Positions 43,704 through 52,177 of a stretch of 64,000 nucleotides of DNA are shown here, piece by piece. Made by a program: the position numbers and the translations under genes. The DNA comes from Bacteroidales bacterium. GTDB lineage: Bacteria > Bacteroidota > Bacteroidia > Bacteroidales > F082. The notes beneath the pieces were generated by a model. It saw only the letters and a list, made by a program, of their open reading frames with translations, did no database searches and was not told the origin of the DNA. The DNA lies in assembly GCA_016290215.1 (NCBI GenBank), contig JAEETH010000011.1:23918-87917 (forward strand), given 5' to 3'. Numbering within the stretch: the stretch's first letter is position 1; each line of letters starts with the position of its first letter.

Positions 43704-43760
43704 GTATTGATGGAGAGATTGGTTTTCTGAATTTGTAGTGCAATTATCAGGAAAATACGC

Positions 43761-43768
43761 TATCTTTG
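43761..43768 (+). promoter_or_regulatory. -7 element upstream of the methyltransferase leader
   Basis: TATCTTTG matches TAnnTTTG. Expected start near 43774. No convincing -33 element. Confidence 0.5.
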
Positions 43769-43769
43769 C

Positions 43770-44047
43770 GCCAAATAAAAACCAAACGTATCGTAGAGAT
43801 AAGAATAGAGAATAGATAACATATTATAAACCACAGCATTAGCTATTATTCGCGTTCAAAACAAAAGCGTCGGAAACTCTTGGTTTGAAACCATCGGATA
43901 AAAGCAAGTTCACGGAAGCGATAGTTTCCTGTTTCCATCTTATAAAGTTGATGCTCGCACCAATTAGGTGTGGGCTTGACTAAAGATGGAATGGGGTTCA
44001 ACCGACGCTCCCCGTGAACGCGATAGAAAGGCCTGCACCTTTCTTTT
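43770..44047 (+). ncRNA. Candidate structured RNA or leader of the methyltransferase
   Basis: CGCGTTCA (43851-43858) pairs with TGAACGCG (44015-44022), and AGCGTCGG (43866-43873) pairs with CCGACGCT (44002-44009), nested inside. Further in, CCATCTT (43935-43941) pairs with AAGATGG (43983-43989) around a GCACC/GGTGT hairpin. GTTCACGG (43908-43915) can pair with CCGTGAAC (44012-44019), which competes with the outermost helix. GAAAGG/CCTTTC (44026-44043) then TTTT looks like a terminator. A 79-residue reading frame exists on the minus strand but looks accidental. Confidence 0.5.
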
Positions 44048-44090
44048 GTCCGAAAAGTGATTGATAGCCATGCAAAAACTGTCAATCACG

Positions 44091-45119
44091 ATGGCCAACA
44101 AGAATCTGAATCAGGCAAAGAATGCCAAAAAAGACGAGTTTTATACCCAACTTGTTGATATTGAGAATGAGTTGAGACATTACAAGGAGCATTTCAAAGG
44201 CAAAACCGTACTTTGCAACTGTGACGACCCGCGTGTGAGCAACTTTTTCCATTATTTCAGCTACAACTTTGGACAACTTGGGCTGAAAAAGTTGATTACC
44301 ACTTGTTACAAAAACCAAAATCGCGACTTGTTCAGTCAAAACGATGCCGAACAAGCCATTTGGTTGGAATATTTCGGCGACCGTAACGGTAATCGCGTGC
44401 CCGACCCCGAAGAAATCGGTATTCATTATTTCAAAGGGGATGGAGATTTTCGCTCTTCAGAATGCATTGAATTGCTGAAAGAAGCCGATATTGTGGTGAC
44501 CAATCCGCCTTTTTCATTGTTTCGGGAATTCTTGGATGTGTTGATGAAATATGAAAAACGGTTTTTGATTATTGGGAATGTAAACGCAGCATCGTATAAG
44601 GAGACATTTCAACTGATAAAGGCCAACAAATTATGGTTGGGAGCAAGTATTCATAGTGGCGATAGGGAGTTTGGTGTACCCAAAGACTATCCATTGAATG
44701 CAGCGGGCTGTCGGGAAGATGAAAAAGGCAACAAGTTCATTCGAGTGAAAGGTGTAAGATGGTTCACGAATTTGGATTATAAAGAACGTCATGAGGATTT
44801 GATTCTTTTCAAGAGATACACCCCTGAGGAATATCCAAAATACGATAATTATGATGCCATAAATGTGGATAAAACTGCTGAAATTCCAATGGATTTTGAT
44901 GGCGTGATGGGTGTGCCGATTACGTTTCTGGACAAATACAATCCTGAACAATTTGAGATTGTTGGGAATGAATTAGATTTAAACATTGAAAAAGGAAGAG
45001 GATACATCAATGGAAAACGTATGTATAGCCGCATATTTATCCGTCGCAAGCAAAAGCCAACAGACTACGCTTCGATAGAACCGACGGTCTCGATGGCGGC
45101 AGAAAACCAAGTCCCGTAG
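44091..45119 (+). CDS. EcoRI-type adenine DNA methyltransferase
   Basis: 342 residues from the ATG at 44091 (MANKNLNQAKNAKKDEFYTQ); ATGs at 44061 and 44070 are less likely. The catalytic motif IV is NPPF in DIVVTNPPFSLFREFLDVL; LNQAKNAKKDEFYTQLVDIE is the usual start of this family, and VLCNCDDPRVSNFFHYFSYN is its motif I equivalent. It belongs to the M.EcoRI group and should methylate adenine at N6. No matching type II endonuclease gene is next to it. Its stop codon lies inside the 138-bp repeat array. Confidence 0.88.
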   Translation: MANKNLNQAKNAKKDEFYTQLVDIENELRHYKEHFKGKTVLCNCDDPRVSNFFHYFSYNFGQLGLKKLITTCYKNQNRDLFSQNDAEQAIWLEYFGDRNGNRVPDPEEIGIHYFKGDGDFRSSECIELLKEADIVVTNPPFSLFREFLDVLMKYEKRFLIIGNVNAASYKETFQLIKANKLWLGASIHSGDREFGVPKDYPLNAAGCREDEKGNKFIRVKGVRWFTNLDYKERHEDLILFKRYTPEEYPKYDNYDAINVDKTAEIPMDFDGVMGVPITFLDKYNPEQFEIVGNELDLNIEKGRGYINGKRMYSRIFIRRKQKPTDYASIEPTVSMAAENQVP

Positions 45120-45436
45120 GGACGCAGGACATTAAGCAGGCGGATTCATCCCCTGCGCATAAAACGACGACGAAGAAAGGACGCAGCCATAGATCCCGAG
45201 CCAACGCGCAAACCAGCGTGGGGATGACATGGCTGCTGCCTCCACCAAGTCCCGTAGGGACGTAGGATATTAAGCAGGTGGATTCGTCCCCTGCGCATAA
45301 AACGACGACGAAGAAAGGACGCAGCCATAGCTCCCAAGCCATCGCACAAATCTGCGTGGGAATGACATGGCTGCTGTCTCCACCAAGTCCCGTAGGGACG
45401 ACAGAACATTAAGCAGGTGACGTGAGTCCCTGCGCC
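45109..45436. repeat. 138-bp tandem repeat, 2.4 units
   Basis: Units start at 45109, 45247 and 45385 with AAGTCCCGTAGGGACG. Each is about 138 bp and has diverged by roughly 10 percent. Each contains the palindrome GTCCCGTAGGGAC and an AACGACGACGAAGAAAGGAC stretch. The array lies between the methyltransferase and DUF262 genes and includes the last codons of the methyltransferase. No gene is seen in it. Confidence 0.8.
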
Positions 45437-45449
45437 AAACAAAGAGAAT

Positions 45450-46586
45450 ATGAACATAGAACTACACAAAATCACCGTCCGCGAGCTGACCAAAGGCTAC
45501 GTGGACAACAACGAAAATGGCGTGCGTGCCTATGGCGGCCACCTCGACGTGCGCCCGCCCTACCAGCGCGAGTTCGTCTACAAGGAAAAACAACGCGATG
45601 CCGTCATCGACACACTCACCCAAGGCTTCCCGCTCAATGTGATGTATTGGGCTGTAGTAGACGACGCTTCCGAGCGTCGTGACGACAATGGCGCAACGCT
45701 TGGAAGCGTTGCCTCCTACGAAATCATCGACGGCCAGCAACGCACCATCAGCATCTGCCAATACGTCAACGGCGACTTCGCCTTCAACTTCCGCTATTTT
45801 CACAATCTCCAGCCCGATGAGCAGGAGCAAATCCTCAACTACGAGTTGCAAATCTACATTTGTAGCGGCACCGACAGCGAGAAGCTGAAATGGTTTCGCA
45901 CCATCAACATTGCGGGAGAGGCGCTCACCGAGCAGGAGCTGCGCAATGCGGTGTACGCAGGCAGTTGGGTGAGCGACGCCAAACGCTATTTCAGCAAGAA
46001 CGGCGCACCTGCCGCAAAAATCGGCAGCGACTACCTCAACGGCTCCGCCATCCGTCAGGACTACCTTGAAACGGCCATCGACTGGATTTCCGATGGCAAC
46101 ATCGAGGTTTACATGTCGAATCATCAGCATGATGCCAGTGCCGCACCGTTGTGGCAGTTCTTCCAGTCGGTCATCACCTGGATTGAGACCTCGTTCCGTC
46201 CGACCAAAGAGCGCAAGAAAATCATGAAAGGCGTGGAGTGGGGGATGCTCTACAAACAATACAAAGACCAAGTGTTTGACTACAAGGCCATTGATGAAGA
46301 AGTGAAACGCCTCATCCTCGATGACGACGTGACCAAAAAGACGGGCATCTATCCCTATATCCTCACACGCAAAGAGAAATACTTGTCGATTAGAGCTTTT
46401 ACCGATGCGCAAAAATTGTCGGCCTACGAAAGGCAGATGGGTTTTTGTGCCGACTGCGGACAGCACTTCGAGCTTTCCCAAATGGAAGCCGACCACATCA
46501 CGCCGTGGCACCTTGGCGGCAAGACCATTGCGGAGAATTGTCAGATGCTCTGCAAGGAATGCAATAGACGGAAGAGTGGGAAATGA
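45450..46586 (+). CDS. DUF262 and HNH nuclease-domain protein
   Basis: 378 residues. N-terminal DUF262: PPYQREFVYKEKQRDAVIDT and IIDGQQRTISICQYVNGDF (the DGQQR motif). The C-terminal HNH domain has CADCGQHFELSQMEADHITP and LCKECNRRKSGK, complete with its Cys and His ligands. This layout is that of GmrSD-like or DUF262-HNH restriction proteins, which cut modified or invading DNA. Next to a methyltransferase, a defence role is the natural guess. Residues about 71-88 (DASERRDDNGATLG region) come from two inserted palindromes. Confidence 0.85.
   Translation: MNIELHKITVRELTKGYVDNNENGVRAYGGHLDVRPPYQREFVYKEKQRDAVIDTLTQGFPLNVMYWAVVDDASERRDDNGATLGSVASYEIIDGQQRTISICQYVNGDFAFNFRYFHNLQPDEQEQILNYELQIYICSGTDSEKLKWFRTINIAGEALTEQELRNAVYAGSWVSDAKRYFSKNGAPAAKIGSDYLNGSAIRQDYLETAIDWISDGNIEVYMSNHQHDASAAPLWQFFQSVITWIETSFRPTKERKKIMKGVEWGMLYKQYKDQVFDYKAIDEEVKRLILDDDVTKKTGIYPYILTRKEKYLSIRAFTDAQKLSAYERQMGFCADCGQHFELSQMEADHITPWHLGGKTIAENCQMLCKECNRRKSGK
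45661..45711. repeat. Two palindromes inside the DUF262 gene
   Basis: ACGACGCT-TCCG-AGCGTCGT (45661-45680) and CAACGCTT-GG-AAGCGTTG (45694-45711). They form two adjacent hairpins in the coding strand without breaking the frame, just before the DGQQR motif. Confidence 0.75.
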
Positions 46587-46694
46587 ACTGCCAAAAAGTC
46601 GGGTTACCACAAAAAAAGGAGGTAATCTTACCACCTTTTAGCCAACATTTTGTTCGGAACGCCTCGCGTCCCCTGTCTGATAGTCTCTCGTCTA

Positions 46695-47846
46695 TTATAC
46701 CATAAACTCTTCCAAAGAAGAGAACAGAATCTCTTTCAGTTCTTCTTTATGCTCGGGCGTGGTCTGCGTGAACAAGAAGCCCCAGATGCTCATGGCGGGA
46801 TTCATTATGTCGCGGGTCTCCAACACGCCGTGGAAGTGCCGCTTGATGCGCTCGAAGTCGAGCTTTCGGTTAGTGTCGTAAGGCTTGTCTAAGACGATGA
46901 AGCTGAACACGTCGTTCTCGATGCCGTTCCACATGGTGGCATAGTCGGGACGAATGCCCTCAAAATAGCACTGTACAGGTAGCAGATGGCAGGTGTGACG
47001 CGTCAGGTCGTTGAGGCACATGCCGGCAAAACGCAACGGATTGACCTCAATCGGGATGGCACGCCCTGTGTTTTTGTCGACACGGAACTCCACATGCATC
47101 GGGAAGTTCTTCAGTCCGAGCACGCCGTTCAAGTCGATGCAGAACTGGTTGAAAGCCGGATAGTTGGCTTCGAAGATCTGCTTGCTCATGCAGTAGAGGC
47201 GGTCGCTGACGTCGGTCTCGTTCTTGAAGATGTGGTGGAAGATGTTGATGATGTTGGGTTTGCCTTCAGCGTCATAGTAGGCATCCACGGCATATTCCTC
47301 ACCTTCGATGAACTGCTCAAGAACAAATTTCTCGCTGCGCACCACGGTCTCAGGGAAGACAGCGCATTGCTTGGCGAAGTTCTGGTCGATGTCGTCCAAT
47401 GCGGCTTGCCATTCAGCTTTGTTGCGGACGATATACACGCCCACGCTGAGGAAACCGACTGCCGGCTTCAGTACCAGAGGTAGCGGCAACTCGTCGGGAT
47501 TGAGGCTGCGCAACGCTTTCATCTCCATCTCTTTATAATAGAAGTCGGGATAAATCTGCTGGCAGATGCGACGAAAAGCGGCCTTGTCTTTCAGAATCTT
47601 GACCTTTTTCACCAGCTCCGACTCGGGCAGCTGGGCGTAGAGCCACACCAAGGCATTTTCCGAGACAGCATAGAGTTGGTTGGTTTGGTTGTATCTTTCG
47701 ACGAATTGTTTGTCGTCCAAAAGGTTGAGCTTGTGGCCTTGCTGTTTCAGCACCTCGGCCATGTCGTTATGCAAAACGGGGATTTGTTTCTCTTCCAGAT
47801 AGGCCACCAACGGGGCGGAAACGTATGGTTTTTCTAAAATGATCAC
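46695..47846 (-). CDS. ATP-grasp domain protein
   Basis: 383 residues. The ATP-grasp pattern is visible: KDKAAFRRICQQIYPDFYYK, PLVLKPAVGFLSVGVYIV with the ATP-binding Lys, EQFIEGEEYAVDAYYD and IPIEVNPLRFAGMC (metal-binding Glu-x-Asn). The group includes carboxylate-amine ligases, but the substrate is not clear from sequence. It lies 51 bp after purA on the same strand. Confidence 0.75.
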   Translation of the reverse strand: MIILEKPYVSAPLVAYLEEKQIPVLHNDMAEVLKQQGHKLNLLDDKQFVERYNQTNQLYAVSENALVWLYAQLPESELVKKVKILKDKAAFRRICQQIYPDFYYKEMEMKALRSLNPDELPLPLVLKPAVGFLSVGVYIVRNKAEWQAALDDIDQNFAKQCAVFPETVVRSEKFVLEQFIEGEEYAVDAYYDAEGKPNIINIFHHIFKNETDVSDRLYCMSKQIFEANYPAFNQFCIDLNGVLGLKNFPMHVEFRVDKNTGRAIPIEVNPLRFAGMCLNDLTRHTCHLLPVQCYFEGIRPDYATMWNGIENDVFSFIVLDKPYDTNRKLDFERIKRHFHGVLETRDIMNPAMSIWGFLFTQTTPEHKEELKEILFSSLEEFMV

Positions 47847-47897
47847 AATCTTAAATTTTAAATTTTAAATTTTGAATTTTGAATCTTTAATTTCGAA

Positions 47898-49175
47898 TTA
47901 CCGAATAATATTCTGTGTCCTGTCGGGCCCGTACGAAACGAACTTGATTGGCACGCCGACATGATCCTCGATGAATTTGATATAGTCTTCTAATTTTTGC
48001 GGGATCTTGCCTTCAATCTTCTGCTGCCAGCCAGGGAGTTCGGTATAGATAGGTTCCATAGTCTCGGTGCAGGCGGCAAAAGGCAAGTGTTTGGTCTCTT
48101 TGCCATTGTAGCGGTAGGCGGTGGCTACTTTCAGGGTGGCGAAGTCGTCCATCACGTCGCTCTTCATCATCATCAGGTCGGTGACGCCGCTGAGCATGAC
48201 GGCATATTTCAGTGCGGGCAGGTCGAGCCAGCCGCAACGGCGTGGACGACCCGTGGTGGCACCAAACTCATGTCCGTTCTGACGGAGCAATTCGCCGGTT
48301 TCATCAAACAGCTCGGTGGGGAAGGGGCCTGTGCCCACGCGGGTGCAGTAGGCTTTGAAGATGCCGTACACCTTGCCGACTCTGCTTGGAGCAACGCCCA
48401 AACCAGAGCAGACGCCAGCGGCGATGACATTCGATGAGGTGACGAAAGGATAGCTGCCGAAGTCCACGTCGAGCATGGAGCCTTGGGCACCTTCGGCCAG
48501 CACTTTCTTGCCGTTGTCGAGGGCCTCGTTGATGAAGTATTCGCCGTCGACGAACTGATATTGTTTCAGGTATTCGATGCCCTCAAACCACAGCTTCTCG
48601 TACTCGGCAAAGTCGACGCTGTCTAGTTGGAAGCCTTGCATCTCAAAGCCGAGGCCAGCGATTTGCTGCAGGTGGGCTTTCTTCAGGCTCTCGTATTTCT
48701 CACGGAAGTCGGACGCGTTGATGTCGCCGATGCGGAGACCCCTGCGGGCGGTTTTGTCGGTGTAGGTCGGGCCGATGCCTTTCAGCGTGGTGCCGACTTT
48801 CATCTTGCCCAAAGCCTTCTCGTTGGCAGCGTCCATGGCGCGGTGCGTTGGCAGAATGAGGTGGGCGCGGTTGGCGATCTTCAAAGTTTGGCGCAGGCCG
48901 AAACCAGCTTCGCGCAGACCTTCGATCTCACCTTTTAATATATGTGGCTCGATGATGACGCCGTTGCCGATGAGGTTGATGCAGCCAGGGGTGAGCACAC
49001 CTGAAGGGATGTTGTGCAACACGAATTTCTTGCCTTCAAACTCGATGGTGTGTCCGGCATTGGGGCCGCCTTGGAAACGGCAGACGATGTCATAATTCGG
49101 GGTGAGGGCATCGACGACCTTGCCTTTGCCTTCGTCGCCCCATTGTAAGCCGAGTAAGATATCTAATTTGTTCAT
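47898..49175 (-). CDS. purA: Adenylosuccinate synthetase
   Basis: 425 residues. Signature segments: GLQWGDEGKGKVVD at the start, GGPNAGHTIEF, and TGRPRRCGWLDLPALKYAV later. It joins IMP and aspartate to adenylosuccinate using GTP, the first step of AMP synthesis. Length is close to the usual 420-430 residues. Upstream lies 155 bp of simple AT-rich and CTCTAAACTC repeats, with a degenerate palindrome at 49215. Confidence 0.97.
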   Translation of the reverse strand: MNKLDILLGLQWGDEGKGKVVDALTPNYDIVCRFQGGPNAGHTIEFEGKKFVLHNIPSGVLTPGCINLIGNGVIIEPHILKGEIEGLREAGFGLRQTLKIANRAHLILPTHRAMDAANEKALGKMKVGTTLKGIGPTYTDKTARRGLRIGDINASDFREKYESLKKAHLQQIAGLGFEMQGFQLDSVDFAEYEKLWFEGIEYLKQYQFVDGEYFINEALDNGKKVLAEGAQGSMLDVDFGSYPFVTSSNVIAAGVCSGLGVAPSRVGKVYGIFKAYCTRVGTGPFPTELFDETGELLRQNGHEFGATTGRPRRCGWLDLPALKYAVMLSGVTDLMMMKSDVMDDFATLKVATAYRYNGKETKHLPFAACTETMEPIYTELPGWQQKIEGKIPQKLEDYIKFIEDHVGVPIKFVSYGPDRTQNIIR

Positions 49176-49214
49176 ATTTTGAAATTCAAGATTTAATATT
49201 CAAAGATTCAAATA

Positions 49215-49329
49215 CTGGATTGCTTCGTTCCTTGCAAATGCTCTGCATCCGACGTAGTCAATGACGCAAAGCGTCTCCTAACTTTCAACTCTCAACTAGC
49301 CACTGCCTCTAAACTCTCAACTCTAAACT
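49215..49329. repeat. Degenerate palindrome and simple repeats
   Basis: CTGGATTGCTTCGTTCC (49215-49231) resembles one arm of the palindrome at 13922-14002. Short AACTCTCAACT/CTCTAAACTC tandem words follow (49281-49335). Nothing else is visible between purA and the Fur-family gene. Confidence 0.45.
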
Positions 49330-49330
49330 C

Positions 49331-49774
49331 TCAACTCTTCTTGTGTCCATAAAATATCAGCGAATGATGCGTAATCTCCACCCCTAATTGCTCTTCAATT
49401 GACCGCTGGATTTCAAGCAAACGCGGGTCGCAAAATTCCATGACGGTTTCCGTTTCCATGTCGATGAAATGGTCGTGTTGGCGGAATTTGTAGGAACGTT
49501 CGTATTGCGCGCAGTTGTGCCCAAATTGGTGCTTGATGACCAAGCCGCAGTCGAGCAAAAGGTCAATGGTATTATATAAGGTGGCCCTGCTGACGCGGTA
49601 CTTGTTGTCTTTCATCTGGTTATACAGCGAGTCGATGTCGAAGTGCCCGTTGGTGGAGTAAATCTCCTTGAGGATGGCAAAGCGCTCGGGGGTCTTACGC
49701 AGCTTCCTCCGCTGTAGGTAATCGATGAATAACTTCTTGACGGCCAGATAGGTGTTGTCAAACGAGTCTTTCAT
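49331..49774 (-). CDS. Fur/PerR-family metalloregulator
   Basis: 147 residues. The DNA-binding winged helix covers residues about 20-85 (RKLRKTPERFAILKEIYSTN and RVSRATLYNTIDLLLDCGLV). The metal region has FRQHDHFIDMETETVMEFCD with His and Glu ligands. The C-terminus lacks the paired CxxC motifs of structural zinc seen in many Fur proteins. A 7-1-7 inverted repeat in its own promoter (49815-49829) resembles a PerR/Fur box. It could be the peroxide or iron sensor. Confidence 0.85.
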   Translation of the reverse strand: MKDSFDNTYLAVKKLFIDYLQRRKLRKTPERFAILKEIYSTNGHFDIDSLYNQMKDNKYRVSRATLYNTIDLLLDCGLVIKHQFGHNCAQYERSYKFRQHDHFIDMETETVMEFCDPRLLEIQRSIEEQLGVEITHHSLIFYGHKKS

Positions 49775-49796
49775 TTTTCTGTTCGTGATGTTGCCG

Positions 49797-49829
49797 CAAA
49801 GGTAAGGCTTTTTTTCAGAACAATTCTAA
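49797..49829 (-). promoter_or_regulatory. Promoter and possible operator of the Fur-family gene
   Basis: CAAAGGTA (49797-49804) reads TACCTTTG on the minus strand. About 11 bases further upstream is TCAGAACAATTCTAA (49815-49829; minus strand TTAGAATTGTTCTGA), a 7-1-7 inverted repeat like the PerR/Fur box. It overlaps the expected -33 region, which fits self-repression. Confidence 0.5.
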
Positions 49830-49845
49830 ATAAACGACATTATTT

Positions 49846-52047
49846 TTAATTGTTCTTGCGCACCACTTTTTGGATTTCCTTCAGCTGCCCCAACTTCTCA
49901 ATAAGGTCGTCGAGTTCCTTGGTGTTGTGAACGTAGATGGAGATGGCGGCTTCCACCACATCCTGCTTGGCTTCCATGTGGAGCGAGTGCAGGTTGAGTT
50001 TCAATTCGTTGGAGAGAAGGTTGGTCATTCGGTTGAGCAGTCCGGCTGTGTCTAAGGCGGTGATTTTCAACTCTGCCAAGAATGCGATTTCACTCTTGGG
50101 TTGCCATCTGGCCTTCACAATGTTGTTGCCATATCGCGCCGAAAGTTGGATGGCCTTTGGGCAGTTACTCCTATGGATTTGCAACGGCTCGCCAGGGAAA
50201 TTGAAGGCGATGACATCGTCGCCGGGGATGGGGTTGCAGCAGGTGGAGACGTTGAAATCGAACTCACCCGATGAGGTGATGGACGATGTTTCCTCCTTGT
50301 CGCGGTTGTTGCCTAAAAGGCCGAAGGTGATGTAACGCACAAAGTTGTTGCCGCTCGATTGTGGTTTCAAGACATTGCGTATGGCGCGTTCGTCGATCTT
50401 GCCCGTGGCCACCTGATAGTAGAAGTCGATGGTGCTGGTGAGCTTTTCGGCGTTCATCACTTCGTTTCGATTGGCTTTTGAGGGTTCCAAGTCGAGCTTG
50501 CGCATGATTTCTTCGTACTTCTGCTCGCCTTCTTCGCGGAAGGTGCGGCGGTATTCCTTGATGCCACTGCGTAATCGTGATTTAGCTGTGGCCGTTGCCA
50601 AAAACTCGAACCATTTTTCCTGCGGGTGCTGCGACTCGGAGGTGATGATTTCCACTTGGTCGCCCTTGGTGAGCTTGCGGTCGAGTTGGGCTAATTGGTT
50701 GTTGACGTTGGCCGCGATGCTGTGGTCGCCGATTTCGCTGTGGATGTAATAAGCGAAGTCGAGCACGGTGGAACCTTTGGGCAACGTCATCATTTTGCCC
50801 TGTGGGGTGAAGACATAGATTTCGTCGGAGAAGAGGTCGAGCTTGAAGTTGTCGACAAACTCGATGGCGTTATCCGATTCGCTGCCAATGAGGTCTTGGG
50901 CCTTCTTCAGCCATTCGTCGAAGCCACTCTCAGTCTGGCTGTCGGTCTTGTATTTGTAATAAGCGCCAAAGCCTTTCTCTGCAATTTCTTCCATGCGTTG
51001 GCTGCGAATTTGCACTTCCACCCAGTTGCCCGTCTGACCCATCACCACGGCGTGAAGGCTCTCATAGCCGTTGGCTTTCGGGAACGAAATCCAATCCTTC
51101 AACTTCTTAGTATAGGGTCGGTAGCAGTTGGTCAGCACGGCATAGATTTTCCAACATTCCATGCGTTCCTGCTCTTGGGGACAGTCGGTGATGAGGCGAA
51201 CGAGGAAGGAGCCATAGAGGTCTTCGAAGGCCAACTCTTTGTCCATCATGCGTTTCCATACCGAGTTGATAGAGCGTTCCTTGATTTCCGCTCTGGCCTT
51301 AATGCCGTTTTTCTCCAATTCCGCCTCGATGGGGGCAATGAAGTCGCGCAACTCGCCCATGCGTTTGCCACGCGCGTCATCCATGCGTTTGCGGATGTTG
51401 TAATAGATAGTGGGGTTGGTGTATTTCAGCGACAAGTCCTCCAACTCGATTTGGATGGCATGGAGACCGAGACGATAGGCGAGGGGTGCATAAATATAGG
51501 TGGTCTCTGAGGCGATTTTCAGCTGCTTGTGCTTGGGCATAGAGTCCAAGGTGCGCATGTTGTGCAGCCGGTCGGAGAGCTTGATGAGCACCACGCGGAT
51601 GTCGTACGACAGGGAGGAAATGACCTTCTTGAAGTTCTCGGCCTGGGCACTCTCGGCACCTTCCAAGTTGTCGAACTTGGTGAGACCATCCACCACGCGT
51701 TCCACCTTTTCACCAAACATCTCGCGGATGTCGTCGAGGGTGTATTTTGTGTCTTCCACCACGTCGTGCAGTAAGGCGCAGATGATGGAGGTGCGGCCCA
51801 ATCCAATGTCGTGGGCTGCGATGGTGGCCACCTCGATGGGATGGTAAATGTAAGGCTCACCTGAGCGACGGCGTTGGTCCTTGTGGGCTTCGACGGCAAA
51901 ATAGAAAGCCTTGTTGACGGCTTCTAAGTCTTGGGCTTCCTTACGCGTTTGCCATGCATCGATGAGGCGTTGGTGTCGCCGTTCGATTTCTTCTTTCTCT
52001 TCTTTGGAATAGGTGTCGGGTAAAATGGGTGTCATAGGTATTTGCAT
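49846..52047 (-). CDS. Bifunctional (p)ppGpp synthetase/hydrolase
   Basis: 733 residues. The HD hydrolase domain (about 25-200) has CALLHDVVEDTKYTLDDIRE; the synthetase domain (about 240-365) has ANGYESLHAVVMGQTGNWVE; TGS (about 405-470) has VFTPQGKMMTLPKGSTVLDF. An ACT domain closes the protein (ALDTAGLLNRMTNLLSNELK). The hydrolase motif is intact, so it is Rel/SpoT-like with both activities possible. It sets the stringent response. The start may be the second Met at 52035, since the -7 element lies very close. Confidence 0.93.
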   Translation of the reverse strand: MQIPMTPILPDTYSKEEKEEIERRHQRLIDAWQTRKEAQDLEAVNKAFYFAVEAHKDQRRRSGEPYIYHPIEVATIAAHDIGLGRTSIICALLHDVVEDTKYTLDDIREMFGEKVERVVDGLTKFDNLEGAESAQAENFKKVISSLSYDIRVVLIKLSDRLHNMRTLDSMPKHKQLKIASETTYIYAPLAYRLGLHAIQIELEDLSLKYTNPTIYYNIRKRMDDARGKRMGELRDFIAPIEAELEKNGIKARAEIKERSINSVWKRMMDKELAFEDLYGSFLVRLITDCPQEQERMECWKIYAVLTNCYRPYTKKLKDWISFPKANGYESLHAVVMGQTGNWVEVQIRSQRMEEIAEKGFGAYYKYKTDSQTESGFDEWLKKAQDLIGSESDNAIEFVDNFKLDLFSDEIYVFTPQGKMMTLPKGSTVLDFAYYIHSEIGDHSIAANVNNQLAQLDRKLTKGDQVEIITSESQHPQEKWFEFLATATAKSRLRSGIKEYRRTFREEGEQKYEEIMRKLDLEPSKANRNEVMNAEKLTSTIDFYYQVATGKIDERAIRNVLKPQSSGNNFVRYITFGLLGNNRDKEETSSITSSGEFDFNVSTCCNPIPGDDVIAFNFPGEPLQIHRSNCPKAIQLSARYGNNIVKARWQPKSEIAFLAELKITALDTAGLLNRMTNLLSNELKLNLHSLHMEAKQDVVEAAISIYVHNTKELDDLIEKLGQLKEIQKVVRKNN

Positions 52048-52057
52048 TTTTAGACTG

Positions 52058-52065
52058 CAAAGTTA
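52058..52065 (-). promoter_or_regulatory. -7 element of the Rel/Spo gene
   Basis: CAAAGTTA reads TAACTTTG on the minus strand, 11 bp upstream of the first ATG (52047). Confidence 0.5.
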
Positions 52066-52139
52066 GAGATAATCTTTTTTATGGATTACAACAAAATTTG
52101 ATTTTTTTCCAGTTTAGAGTGTTTTTTTGGAAAAGTGTG

Positions 52140-52147
52140 TATATTTG
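52140..52147 (+). promoter_or_regulatory. -7 element of the toxin-antitoxin operon
   Basis: TATATTTG matches TAnnTTTG, with the transcript starting near 52153 and the antitoxin ATG at 52178. Confidence 0.55.
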
Positions 52148-52177
52148 CAGGTCAAAATAGAAGAAATAGTTGTTAAA

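Noticed and set aside
43846-44085. 79-residue minus-strand reading frame in the methyltransferase leader
   Set aside because: It has no domain and crosses the nested complementary helices; the composition looks accidental. Not fully excluded.
45109-45436. CRISPR array
   Set aside because: Units of 138 bp contain no short constant repeat with variable spacers, and there are no cas genes.
45462-46634. 390-residue minus-strand reading frame
   Set aside because: Antisense to the DUF262/HNH gene, whose motifs are complete.
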